This document shows, one piece after another, positions 23,181-33,577 of a DNA stretch of 64,000 bases. The notes below the pieces were generated by a model that was given only the letters and a program-made list of their open reading frames with translations, was not told where the DNA came from and did no database searches. The stretch is from Ochotona curzoniae (taxonomy: Eukaryota > Chordata > Mammalia > Lagomorpha > Ochotonidae): positions 20,550,001 through 20,614,000 of the forward strand of contig NW_024464918.1 of assembly GCF_017591425.1 (NCBI RefSeq), in the 5' to 3' direction. The translations under genes were made by a program, and so were the position numbers. Position 1 is the stretch's first letter. Every line of letters begins with the position of its first letter.

Positions 23181-25480
23181 CCGTGGGGCTGCACGTGCTG
23201 CCTTGCTTGCCTCTCCCTCCTAGACCCCAAGCTGCCAGAGCTCACTCATGTTTCTTTTACGTAGGATTTATTTTTTAAGCAGGAGCTTGCTGCTCCAGCC
23301 TGGCGTCACCCAGGGATCTGCTGCAGTGCCTCTGATCGCCTTCACACTCATTCTATCATCTCTTCATCCTTGAAGAAACTGCACACGGGGTTGTATGTAG
23401 CCTCCACAATGTTGTCCTCAGCACTTTTTTCATATAATTTGAAATTTAAAAAAAATGTGTGTTTAATGAATATATTTCATGAAACAAGAGCTACGCGTTC
23501 CTAGAGCGAGCCTGTGGGACACAGCGCAAGGTGGGATGCCACATATGACTTCAAAGCCAACTATGCAACCCCATTGCTATTATCTTCAGCATCATGGCAG
23601 TCACCACATAGGTTGTGAAGTGCTTACAAAGTCATGATGGAAGAAAAATTTTAGGCTGCGCTGTCACGGACAAATAAAAACCACAATTACTACTTTGTAA
23701 TTATGTTGTCAAAATAGCTCCACATTCAAGTATTCCAGATGCCAACGGCATAATGGATAAACTTCATGATTACATGTAAACTACTCTATGGAAGATGAAT
23801 TTAATTTTCAATATTGAAGTAATTTGGCCAAATTTCTTTGTTGGAGAAAAAAAATGACTATTATGTAAAATTATCATTTGTTTTATTTGGAAAAGACTTA
23901 AATACGTAATTTAAATTAGAACACTCAAGACAACTCTTGCTAACTGAGAAGAACAAACTCAATTCTACATTTGCTAGCATTCTATCTAACTTAAACACCA
24001 TCCTAATTGCAGAAGCAATCTTTTTAAATGAACTTTTAAAACTGGCATCGCAGGAACATTTATGAAAGGCACTTGAGGGTTTGACCTGCATAATGCATGA
24101 ACGCAGAACTGTTCTGGTGCATATATAAATAAATGATTCTGCCCCAATTTCTTTCCTTCTTTGAGGAGTTAAAAGGAGAGGTCAGCTAAGCTCCATGCTC
24201 TAAAGATCTTTGTCCTACAAAGACACCACTGGAACAGCAGCTATTCCTGCACCAAGAGCTACGAAAGCTAAGTGACGGAGTGGGATGCTGCTCATGTAAT
24301 GAAAGCACAGCCATTGTGTCATCTGCATCATCTCCCCCAGCTCCCGTCATCACTGCATCGAGACAGGTTCTTCTTCTTTGAATTGGAGGTGGGTAGAGAA
24401 GGTATCAAGTACACATCTTGGATGTAAGCCTGCTAACATTAAACTAATATAGCACACAAACGCGAAGTCCTTTCCCCACTGGCCGCTCCCTGAAGAGTGA
24501 GCTTCTGGGCTCTCCGTAGCCGAGTAACTCAGCGGCTGCATTTGTCACTGCTTGTCCTAACTCTCACAGTGGAGCAAGATTCTTGCTAGCAGGTAAGAGA
24601 TGAAGAAGGTGATCTTGGGACTTGAGTGAAGACCAAGGTCAGGTCCACCAAAGAGTGATTCTATTCAAACACAGAAGTCCTGCTGTGTAGGACAGTGTTT
24701 GCAGGTAAGGTCCTCAGATTTGCCCAGGCACCAGGTGGAAACCTGTTTCCCTTTGATCTCTGTTAGCCTCACATGGGGCTCCCGAGATTGCTCAGAAAAT
24801 ATTGACTTGGTAACCCAGCTCGCGCCTGAGCGGACAGCACGTGGCTACAGCACTGTGCCATGCAATGACATGACACTGCCTTAGATCCCAACTGTGCCCA
24901 GTTAAAGGAGCAGCAGTGCTGCAGAAAGACTCTCTGATCTCTTCTGTTGCTGAGTACAGTCTTGGGACCCCAAATGTTCAGACATACCTTCCAGCCAGGG
25001 TTACCTGTAGCTGGATGCAGCAGAATTGGACTGTGAGTTCATCTCAGAGGACAAACCCATGTGTTGGTTTCCAGATGCTTCGTGGCCTCTAGATGTTCTC
25101 TGGCATTCTACCACTGGTCACCACAGAACTCTCCCTGTTGCCCATCCCTGTTCAAGAAGCCCTATGAGCCAGCCCTTCACACACTCCTCTGGTACATCCT
25201 GCACAACGTAAGCAAAGCAGACTTGGGGGAAATCTGCGATTGAGGCATACTCCAGGGCTAAAGCAGTGCCAACACACCAAAATTCCTTTTAGGCTGCCAC
25301 CTCAAGGTGAAATACCAGTGTACCCAGGCATACAGGGAGCAAGACAGCTTCTCAGAATTCCCATCCGGGTAGCCACAAATGAAACCAGGTTACAGGAGGG
25401 AAAACTGTCACCCAGTGTGCAGAAAACACTGTACGCCACAGAACACCACGCCCATCCAGTGCACTGATCTCACCGAATAA
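23181..25480. other. Unique sequence, no gene recognised
   Basis: Non-repetitive DNA of mixed composition. 23640-24100 is AT-rich. I see no element that I can name and no exon-like frame. Confidence 0.5.
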
Positions 25481-25639
25481 CAGCAAGAATAAAAAGGTTC
25501 CAGAAGCCAGTCAGACAGCAACTGTAAATGCTCCTGTGAATAATTCAAAAGAGCTTTGCAGAGACACGATTTCAGACTCCAACAGTGATTTGACAAGAGA
25601 GGGAAGTATAAAAATAAATCTTACAGAAAAGTATACAGA

Positions 25640-26600
25640 GCAAAATAAACACTGTTGCCAGAAAAACTGAAGCTATCAGAGACAAGGAAGATTTACTGAG
25701 ATCAAAGGAAGTCTATTTGAAAATACACAAAGAAGCAAAAATTAAACAAGAATGAGTAAAGCTTACATCAACTTTGGGACGATGTTGACAAAAAGCAAAC
25801 ACCTGAGATATTGGGAGTTGAGAGGGACATACAGACACGTTCGGGAATAGATACCATGTGCATAGAATAGAGGAATATCTCACAGTGTAGAGGAAGATAC
25901 AAGTATTTTTGCATAAGAAACTCAGGGATCATCACTGAGAGTCATTTCAGCCAAGTCTACCAGCACATATTATCAACCCATTGTTCAGTTAAAGATTACG
26001 GATGAATTAAAGCCATGAGGGAAGCAGAAGTGTATACAACGGAGTTCCCACTTGCCCTACCACGTGTTCCTCAGTGGGACGGGTACGGAGACAAGGACAA
26101 GTGGTATGAGCTTTCATCACATAAGAACACCCTGTGATCAAGGAGACTCTGTCCAGAGAACCCAGTCTTCACAGAGACCTTGTAACCCAAAGCAAAGCTG
26201 AGAGAATTTAGCATCAGCAGACCTAGCTTACAGGAAATGCCAAATGGAGATCTTCAAGTTGAGAAAGAATGTTCCCAGATAAGAAGACATCTCAAAAGGT
26301 AAAAAGCAAAACTAAATCATGGCACATATTTTGTATAAAGCATATAGTCAGTAAAAGACTAAAATCAAATCACTGGAAATTATTGTATTAACATGTAACA
26401 TAAAAATATATAAAATCCATCAAAATTTTAAAATACAAAACGGAATGTATTGCAATCACATAGTTTTCTGTTATTTTGGTTTCATTTTCCTATTACAATG
26501 AATGCTAAGTTACTATCAAAATAGCTTGTTATCAAAATGTTTTTGCATAAACCAGAAAGCAAATCTCTTTAAGATACTTAGCAAGAATAACCAAAGAGTA
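25640..26600 (+). mobile_element. Old L1M/HAL1-like LINE remnant (ORF1 to inter-ORF part)
   Basis: The block at about 26208-26260 (AGAGAATTTAGCATCAGCAG then ACAGGAAATGCCAAATGGAG) corresponds to the L1M/HAL1 'agagaattcgttgctagcagacctac...caagaaatgctaaaggga' segment. The A-rich strand bias upstream is typical of LINE sense strands. No frame is intact. It could be the 5' part of the same old L1 whose ORF2 end is at 27540-30300; that is inference. Confidence 0.55.
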
Positions 26601-26819
26601 TAGATGCATTACTAAAGAAAAACCACTTGACTAAATAAGACTGTAGCACAGGTAGAAAGAAAAGGAAATATAATAAGACAAGTATCTAACATACAAACAA
26701 TAGAAAGAAAGTTAAAATAGAAAGTTAACCAAAGACCTCTTTCCCCGACTCCTACTCTCCCTTTCATGTGGCTGAAATGCATCATTTTAAAAACTAATTC
26801 ATCAACATCAACAGCAGAC

Positions 26820-27480
26820 ATTCATGGTTACATGCATGCAATATACGACCCAGCTATCTCACTCCTGGGAATTTACACAAAAAACACAGTTCTCTGTTCC
26901 ACCATGTTTGTAGCAGCTTATGCCACAACTGTGGTGACAAATTAACCTAGTGTCCCTGTCAACAGGTAATTGGAGATAGAAAATGGGATATATATATCCC
27001 ATATCTACACACACACACTATGGGATATTGCTCAACCATAAAAGAATGCATTCTTATCTTTGGCAACTAATGGATGCAATTGGAAACCATTATGCTTAGT
27101 GAAATCAGCTCATCCCCAAAGATGAATGCCATGTTTTCCCTCATCTGTGATAACTAATACACAGAGTACAGAGCTTTCCTCTCTGGGTCCAAGACTGACA
27201 TCCCGGGATTGGATCGGTGTTTACAGCCTTTGTCTTCTCCTGAGGAGTATTTTTTTTTCTTTAATTTTCTACTTGCTGTGTGTTGATAGATTTGCCTATT
27301 GGAGTGTTAAGCCTGTGATTGCAAAGTGAAATGAATGTATGCCATCGTAAAAATTAGAGAAACCAAAATAAGAGAGGAAGAGGGGAGCTGGTGAAGGGGA
27401 GATGGGAAGTATCATTATGCTCCTAAACCTCTTTTTAAAAATACGTCAAATGTATTTACTTTATGTAAATAAAAAATCAT
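26820..27480 (+). mobile_element. LINE-1 3' end, lagomorph type, 5'-truncated
   Basis: The ORF2 C-terminal nucleotide block is clear: GACCCAGCTATCTCACTCCTGGGAA-like, TATGGGATATTGCTCAACCAT, and ATTATGCTTAGTGAAATCAGC followed by CTCATCC. A lagomorph-type 3' UTR follows, purine-rich near 27365-27410, and ends in ATGTAAATAAAAAATC. All frames are broken. It appears inserted within or beside the older L1 around it. Confidence 0.8.
26983..27002. repeat. Perfect 20-bp palindrome
   Basis: ATGGGATATA is followed directly by its exact reverse complement. A third copy of the arm, TATGGGATA, recurs near 27019. It lies inside the L1 3' end. Confidence 0.95.
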
Positions 27481-27961
27481 AATATTCACATATTTATGCA
27501 AATCAACAAACATAAAAACATACCGATGGAATAAAGAGCAAAAAATATGGAAACATCTCCATTGAGACAGAAAAAGCATTGAAAAAAGCCACGACTTCTT
27601 GTATGGTTCTTGGCTTGTTTTTATTGTTTATATCGGTGGAAAAATCTGCATCACAACACAGATGTAGGAGCTTGAGGAGCTGCCCAGCCCAGAGCCTCTT
27701 CCTTCGCTTTGCTTCTTCTCTTCAGCCTAGTTGTACAGAGCATCATGCTTTCATTTCCCTTGGCAATCACAGATTTAACACTCCGTTAGGTGAAGCTGTA
27801 AAACCTCCACCCAGGTACAGGAGGAATGTGCCTCAACGTCATAAAAGTTGCATAGAACAGGACAGCACAGCGGCCAAAGTTACATTGAACAGGGAAACCT
27901 TGAAGACTTCCTCCAAGATCTGTAACAAGGAGGAGCAGTGCTACTTTCACAACTTCAATTT

Positions 27962-28165
27962 AATTTTAACTTTTAATTAGTGTTTAACAGACCCAGGGTC
28001 GTTCGCAGATAAAATTCTAAGGATACAATGGAGTTTCTCCCTCTTCCCTCTCTCTGTGATCCCTCCCCCAGCCTCTCTCCATCTCTCTTTCTCTTTTTCA
28101 ATTTCCTAGATAACACATTTCAGATTTACACTCCAAGCAAAAGCATAGTATTTCCCCAGATAAAA
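27962..28165 (-). mobile_element. LINE-1 3' end, lagomorph type, antisense, severely 5'-truncated
   Basis: This segment splits recognisable ORF2 blocks of the surrounding older L1. Read on the minus strand it contains a purine-rich stretch, CTCCATTGTATCC, and finally TTAAAAGTTAAAATTAAATTG. This resembles the lagomorph L1 3' UTR and tail ('ccattgtaatcc ... aaataaaagttaaa'). It is therefore a short tail-only insertion in the opposite orientation. Confidence 0.65.
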
Positions 28166-29784
28166 AGTCTGAGCATTGGAAGTTGTAGCCAAAGCAACAA
28201 GGCAAGAGAAGAAATGAAGGAAATTCAAACTGCAAAGAAAGAAATTGAATTGTCACGATGTACAAGTTTAGACTTACAGAAAACTCCCCAAACTCTACCA
28301 CAAATCTATTAAGGAATTGTAAAATTACATAATACAAAGTCAGCATTAAAAGAAAATCAGCATTGCTGGGCACCCACTATGGGTTATTTGAAAAAAGAAA
28401 CCAAGAAATTGGTCCCATCTCCACTATGGAAAAATAAAATAATTTCAGCCGAAGAGGTAAAATATCTCTATAATCAAAAGTCAGACTAATTAAACTGCTT
28501 AAAAATGTGAAAAGAAAGTTTCTGGATTGGAAGCATCAATGTTGTTTTAACGTCTGTACTAACCGAAGCCATGTATGGATTTAATGAAATGACTATCAAA
28601 ATGCCAGTGAAAGTTTCCATGAAACTGTAAAAACACTAATAACTTTTTTTATGAAACCATCAAAGATACAAATACCCAAGGCAATTCTGAGAAAAATGAG
28701 AAAAAAGGATAGAAAATAAGGAGGCATCACACATCTGATTCTAAATAGACACCTAGAATAACTGAGTCATCATGGCACAGACGTAGTAACCGATGCCCAG
28801 GCGTATCAATGGAGACAGTCGAGCCCTTCCAACCAATGCTCCCGTGGATGCTTCATGTCCAGGGATGCAACCAAGCACACATCTACCACCACACAGAACA
28901 GACTGACCCAAAATAGATTCCAAGACTTAAGTGCAAGACCTGACACTTTCAAACTAGCACAAGACGACACAAAGGAGTATAATCCAGACATTCAACTGGA
29001 TTTGCATTATTGAGATCATACCATAAAAGCACAGGAAAGAAACAGACAAATGGAATTTCATCAAGAAGAGCTGCCCAGTGAAGGCACCAGCCTGCAGAAC
29101 TGGGGAAGCTGTCCATCAGACGGGGCTCACAAACCACAAGATGTATCTCAGAAAAGCACACAACCAAATGATTCGGTTCAGAAATGGACAGATCTACACA
29201 AACATGTCCTAAAGACTGACAGAGAGTTCCTACATATGTTCAAATGCTATTAGTAATCATCCGGGAATTGGAAAGCAGAATCATAAAGAAATTCTAGGTC
29301 TCCATTGTTAGATTGGCTATTATAAAAAAAAAAAAAATAACTTCTGGCAAGGATGTAGAGAAGAGGGAACTTGTGTTCAAAAATTAGAATGACCACGTGG
29401 AAAATAGCATGTGGGTTCCTCAAACAGCTACACAGAACTACCACATGCTCCAGCAATCACACTACCAGATGTACATGCTTAATAAGTGCAATCAGTATGA
29501 CACATCTGCACGCCCACATTAACCGTAGCACCGCACGTCATAGCCCCCAAAGCAGAAACAAACCCCACTGCATCCACTGGTGAATGGGCAAAGAAAACAT
29601 CCCAGGTATACACACAGGAATGCTGCTCAACCGTGAAGGTGATGAAAAGCTCTCCTTTGCAACAGCACATGGGACTGTGGGTCATCCTGTGAACTCAAAG
29701 ACTTTACGACAGGAAGACAAGCACTGAATGGGCTCTCTCGTGTCTGACACACTAACACCTGACTGCACAGGGATGGTGCAGTGA

Positions 29785-30062
29785 CAGCGCGGGCCAAGCT
29801 GTCACCCTGAATGTTGGCATCTCCTATGGGTGCTAGTTCATATTCCTTCTGCTCCAGTTCCCCTCCAGCTCCCTGCTAATGTGCCTAAGAAAGCAGCAGA
29901 GAAGGGGCTATGGGTCATTGAGCCCACTTGCCTGACTTCATACTCGCCCAGCTCTGGCTACTGCAGCCATCTGGGGAATGAATTAACAGATGGAAAGACG
30001 TCTCCCTCCCTTTCTGTCTGTGTAACACTACTTTTCAAGTAATACATACATTGCTTTAAAAA
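29785..30062 (+). mobile_element. C-SINE inserted in L1 3' UTR, sense
   Basis: Head GGGCCAAGCTGTC to GCATCTCCTATGGGTGCTAG; middle CCAGCTCCCTGCTAATGTGCC; then TCTGGGGAATGAATTAACAG and a decayed tail. L1 3' UTR sequence resumes after it, so the SINE is younger than the host L1. Confidence 0.8.
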
Positions 30063-30300
30063 AAGACTCGTCTCATGATAGAGTTTAGTGAGATGGTGTT
30101 TACTAGGGGTTTGGGAGTGAAAGGAAGGGAGAGCTGCGGCAACACAATTTAATGAGCACCAGGTTAACAGGTGGAAAGGAACTGCAAGTCCCCATGTCTT
30201 GTTACACAGCAGGGTGACTGTAACTAGTGCTCAATCGGTATTTTGAAACAAGCTGGAGAAAATGATTCCGATTTTTTCACTGTAAGGAAACAAATGTTTT

Positions 30301-31205
30301 TGAGGTTCTTACGCTTCCTTGGATTACACACAATGTACGCATGCGCTAAGACGTGACAGGTTGTCAGTGTGTGTGCATAACTGTCACACCACTTACAAAC
30401 AAAACAAAAACTGGAAGAATAAACGTATATTCCCATCATAAAAGCTTTCTTGACCAATGAATTAATGTATCTTATTGTTAGGCCTTTTATGGTTTCTGTG
30501 AAACAGAATGAAGAAAGAAAAATACACAGAATCTAGAAAACAAGAATCCTGTATTTCTTGTTGTACAGTGAGGTATCTTAGGAAAACAAGCATGCACACC
30601 CCAAATTTATTATTTCTATGTGTGTTCTATGTGATGCCTGATGTCAGCAGCTGGTTCATAGCAGATCCTACAGTAACGCATAATGCTTTCTGTGTGGCTA
30701 CGTAAAGTGACTGGTATAGTTCAAGTGCAGGGTCTGACGCGGCACGTGATGGCGCTTACTAGTCACAGGTGCTCAGAGGGTGAAAGCTCCTTCCGAGTCT
30801 GCTGGCTAGAGCTGGGGCCCTGGAACATGATTAAGATTAGATAAGGTCCTCAGGACAGAACCTTCCTAAATGGGCGGTGGTGTTGTGATGGAGAGAGCAA
30901 GCGAAACACGTGCACCTGTTCCCCACCCCTCCCACTGGAGACGTCAGCTGCACTGGGGCTCTGCCAGCAGAGATGCCCCTCACAGGGAGTGGTCCCTCAT
31001 GGCCAGAATCCTGAGCCAGAATACACTTTTTATTTCTTCTAAGTAACCTCTCTATCCAGTATTTGGTATTGGGTTGCTAGCAATAATAACAACAGCAGCA
31101 ACAACAACAACAAAATTGACCTGCCAAAGACAAGTGAACAGCTAAGATTACTAAATGAACAACAATAATAATAATAAAAGATTTTCTTGGGGCCTAGAGC
31201 TTCTG
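30301..31205. other. Unique sequence with short CAA/TAA repeats
   Basis: No gene is visible. Short simple repeats occur at 31081-31113 (AACAACAACA-type) and 31160-31178 (AATAATAATA-type). Confidence 0.6.
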
Positions 31206-31360
31206 GGTCATAGGTTCTCAAGCAGAGGGTACTAGGGCTATTTTGTTTTATACTGGAGTAATGCTTTGTAAAAGATACATGAAAGCATTCTTGATTGTCC
31301 TTTTTGGGTATAGGACTATGCACAGCTGATTGCTTTTCTAGGATGCTCAAACATGTGTTT
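31205..31360 (+). mobile_element. Possible MER20-like DNA transposon remnant
   Basis: GGTTCTCAAGCAGAGGG, ATTCTTGATTGTC and GGATGCTCAAACAT fall in the order of the MER20 blocks 'ggttctcaaccagggg', 'atttttggttgtc' and 'gggatgctgctaaacat'. The rest is too diverged to confirm. Confidence 0.35.
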
Positions 31361-32124
31361 CTGTGGTCTGCAAGAACTGCATTTTCTGGTTTGGTCCTTC
31401 CTTTGGAAATATGACCTTGTTTTTAGAGGGCTAGCAATGAACTCCGCGAGGGCTTTACACTGCCAGGTAAAGGTTCAGTAAACAGATTTGTATTAATCCA
31501 CTGAGTAATCTGGAACATTTCATCTAATAAGGCACTCTGCTTGGATCATGCCAACTGACCTAGGTGAATGAAAGATTCGCTGCATCATCTGCCTCGGGGA
31601 GCAAATTTGATTGTGAACTGGCTTCCGTGGTGCCCTACCACTGCACTGCAGAAACACGGAGAAGTTGGGGCACCTGAGAGAGACAACGATTTCAAATGAA
31701 TTCATGTTCTACTGGGATCTTCAAACTTTGTTCCTCGGAGGCCAGCTTCAAGCACTATGAGAGCAATTACATTTCACACTAGATGGTTCTAATTCATGCT
31801 GTCTCGTGCATGCAATGAAGTAAAATTGCCTATTCACTTTATAATTTAAACAGACTTTAAACGCAGCAGAAGGAGCTTCTCATACTGAGCCATATGAAGG
31901 GACCCTACAGTGTGACACAATGAGCAAGCCAGAGAGAGTCTGAATACACCCAGTTTCATTAAGAATGTCCTGTGTCCTAAACAATTACACGCAGAAAAAC
32001 AATATGAACATTCAAATCAAGCAAGACCAAGGTAGTGAGGTGGTATCTCACTGGCCATGACAAAGCTAGTTTCCATGGATCTGCAAAACCATGAACCTTG
32101 GTCGATACAGACATTTGGTAGAAT
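31361..32124. other. Unique sequence, no gene recognised
   Basis: Non-repetitive DNA; no coding or RNA gene signal seen. Confidence 0.5.
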
Positions 32125-32330
32125 TCATCACAGATTGGTTCCAGGACCCTGGATGGATACAGAAACATGTGGATGCTCTAGTCCTTTATATAAAAGGGTG
32201 CCATATTTGTATATAATCTACACACCCACCTGTGTGCTTTAAATCAACTCAAGGTTATCCTAGCTAACACAATGCAAATACTATGCAAATGGCTGTTGTA
32301 CGATATTGTTTGGGAAGTAAAGACACGAAA
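32125..32330 (+). mobile_element. MER2/Tigger-family DNA transposon remnant
   Basis: GATTGGTTCCAGGACCCTGG and GGATGCTCTAGTCCTTTATA match the mammalian MER2/Tigger-type non-autonomous elements ('ggttccaggacccc ... gatgctcaagtcccttatata'). CATATTTGTATATAATCTAC and GCTTTAAATCAACTC also match, in the same order. It is an internal fragment with the terminal inverted repeats not visible. No transposase reading frame is present. Confidence 0.65.
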
Positions 32331-33263
32331 GCATAAGCCTGTTTGGTGCAAAGGTAATTCTTCTCCTCATGTTTTTCATCAGTGCTTTCTGATCCCAAGT
32401 AGGTAGATCCCAGAAGTGAGGAGATCAGCTATGTCATTTCTGGCCCATAATTCAAATATTTTCACCTTAAGCCTTGGTTGTGGCAAATGTACTCATGACA
32501 GCACATCAATACAATCCAACTATGTGTTAGCTACATAACACATGCTACGTGTTAGTAGAAAAATCTTGTTTGTAACTTCAATTTCTGCAAGTGTCTGAAG
32601 ATAATAAATGCATCCACTTCCATGTGCTCCAGAAGGACTCCTGTTGGGAGCAATAGCATATCAAACTCTGACCCTCCAGAACTCCAAATTCAGTTTGTCA
32701 TTACTTTCCGGCTCTCTGATGAACAAGCAAGTCCTATTGTGGCTGGCAGAGAGCTGGGTTAGTGCCAGCCATGCTTCATTCTCTTGAAGTGAACAGAGCA
32801 TAGACACTCAGGGACACCAGCAGGTGAAGCAAAACGGGGCTCACCCCAGGAATACCCCTGTGGTTGGTCCTGGTGCTGGACTTACGGGCACCATGGAGAC
32901 CATGCTAATATGTATGGTCGGCCAACTTTGCAGGTGAGAAAGCCTGCTCTGGAGCTCTCACAGTTCTAATCACTATCACTGAAGAACCGTTCGATTCTGT
33001 TCCGAAACTGACCAGTATTTTGGCTTTCTGCTACTGCAGCTTACTGACAATACCAACTGGACAATGGAGTTGCTTCATGATACTGTGCCCAAGCATAAAA
33101 GCATTACCATTTACGCCATGCTTACATGAAACACATCTCAGCGTTTGATATCTATTCTTCACATATTACCTGCATTTATCTGGGAATGTAATTTGAGGTT
33201 ATTCATCCTAAATAAGTGTGCATACATATAACTTATTATAAGAAGAAATATTTGAGTTGCTTT
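32331..33263. other. Unique sequence, no gene recognised
   Basis: Non-repetitive DNA. The right half is AT-richer. Confidence 0.5.
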
Positions 33264-33577
33264 TAAGATTTTGTTTATTTTCATTGGAAAGTCAGATTAA
33301 CACAGCAGAAGAGACGGAGAGAGAAAAATCTTCCATCCACTGGTTCACTCCCCAATGGCCACAATGGCCAGAGCTGAGTTGATATGAAGCCAAGAACCAG
33401 GAGCTTCCTCTGGATCACCACATGAGACAGAGGCTGAGTTACTTGGGCTGTCCTCTCCTGCTTTCCCAGGCCACAAGCACAGAGCTGGTTGGGAAGTGGA
33501 GAAGCTGGGATTGTACCATATGGGATGCTGCACTTGAGGTTCAAGTTTAGCCAGTTAAACCTTTGCACCAGCCCCAA
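33264..33577 (-). mobile_element. C-SINE, near full length, antisense
   Basis: Starts with AAGATTTTGTTTATTTTCATT (tail side). TTCACTCCCCAATGGCC and GCTTTCCCAGGCCACAAGCA follow. It ends in the head CCATATGGGATGCTGCAC ... CACCAGCCCC. Moderate divergence. Confidence 0.9.

Larger units (their letters stand above)
27540..30300 (+). mobile_element. Older LINE-1 (L1M-type) ORF2 3' half and 3' UTR, interrupted
   Basis: ORF2 nucleotide blocks run in order across about 2.7 kb. They include GACAGAAAAAGCATTG (27567), TTACATTGAACAGGGAAACC (27881), GGAAGTTGTAGCCAAAGCAAC (28179), ATCAAAATGCCAGTGAAA (28595), AACTTCTGGCAAGGATGTAG (29339) and GAATGCTGCTCAACCGTGA (29619). A 3' UTR block (AGCAGGGTGACTGTAACTA) follows at about 30209. 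It is interrupted by an antisense L1 tail at about 27962-28165 and by a C-SINE at 29785-30062. No open ORF2 remains. It is a fossil, and a host for younger insertions. Confidence 0.85.

Noticed and set aside
22715..23245. 176-codon open frame on the minus strand
   Set aside because: It overlaps the decayed L2 3' region at 22790-23180, which is non-coding in L2; no protein-like character.
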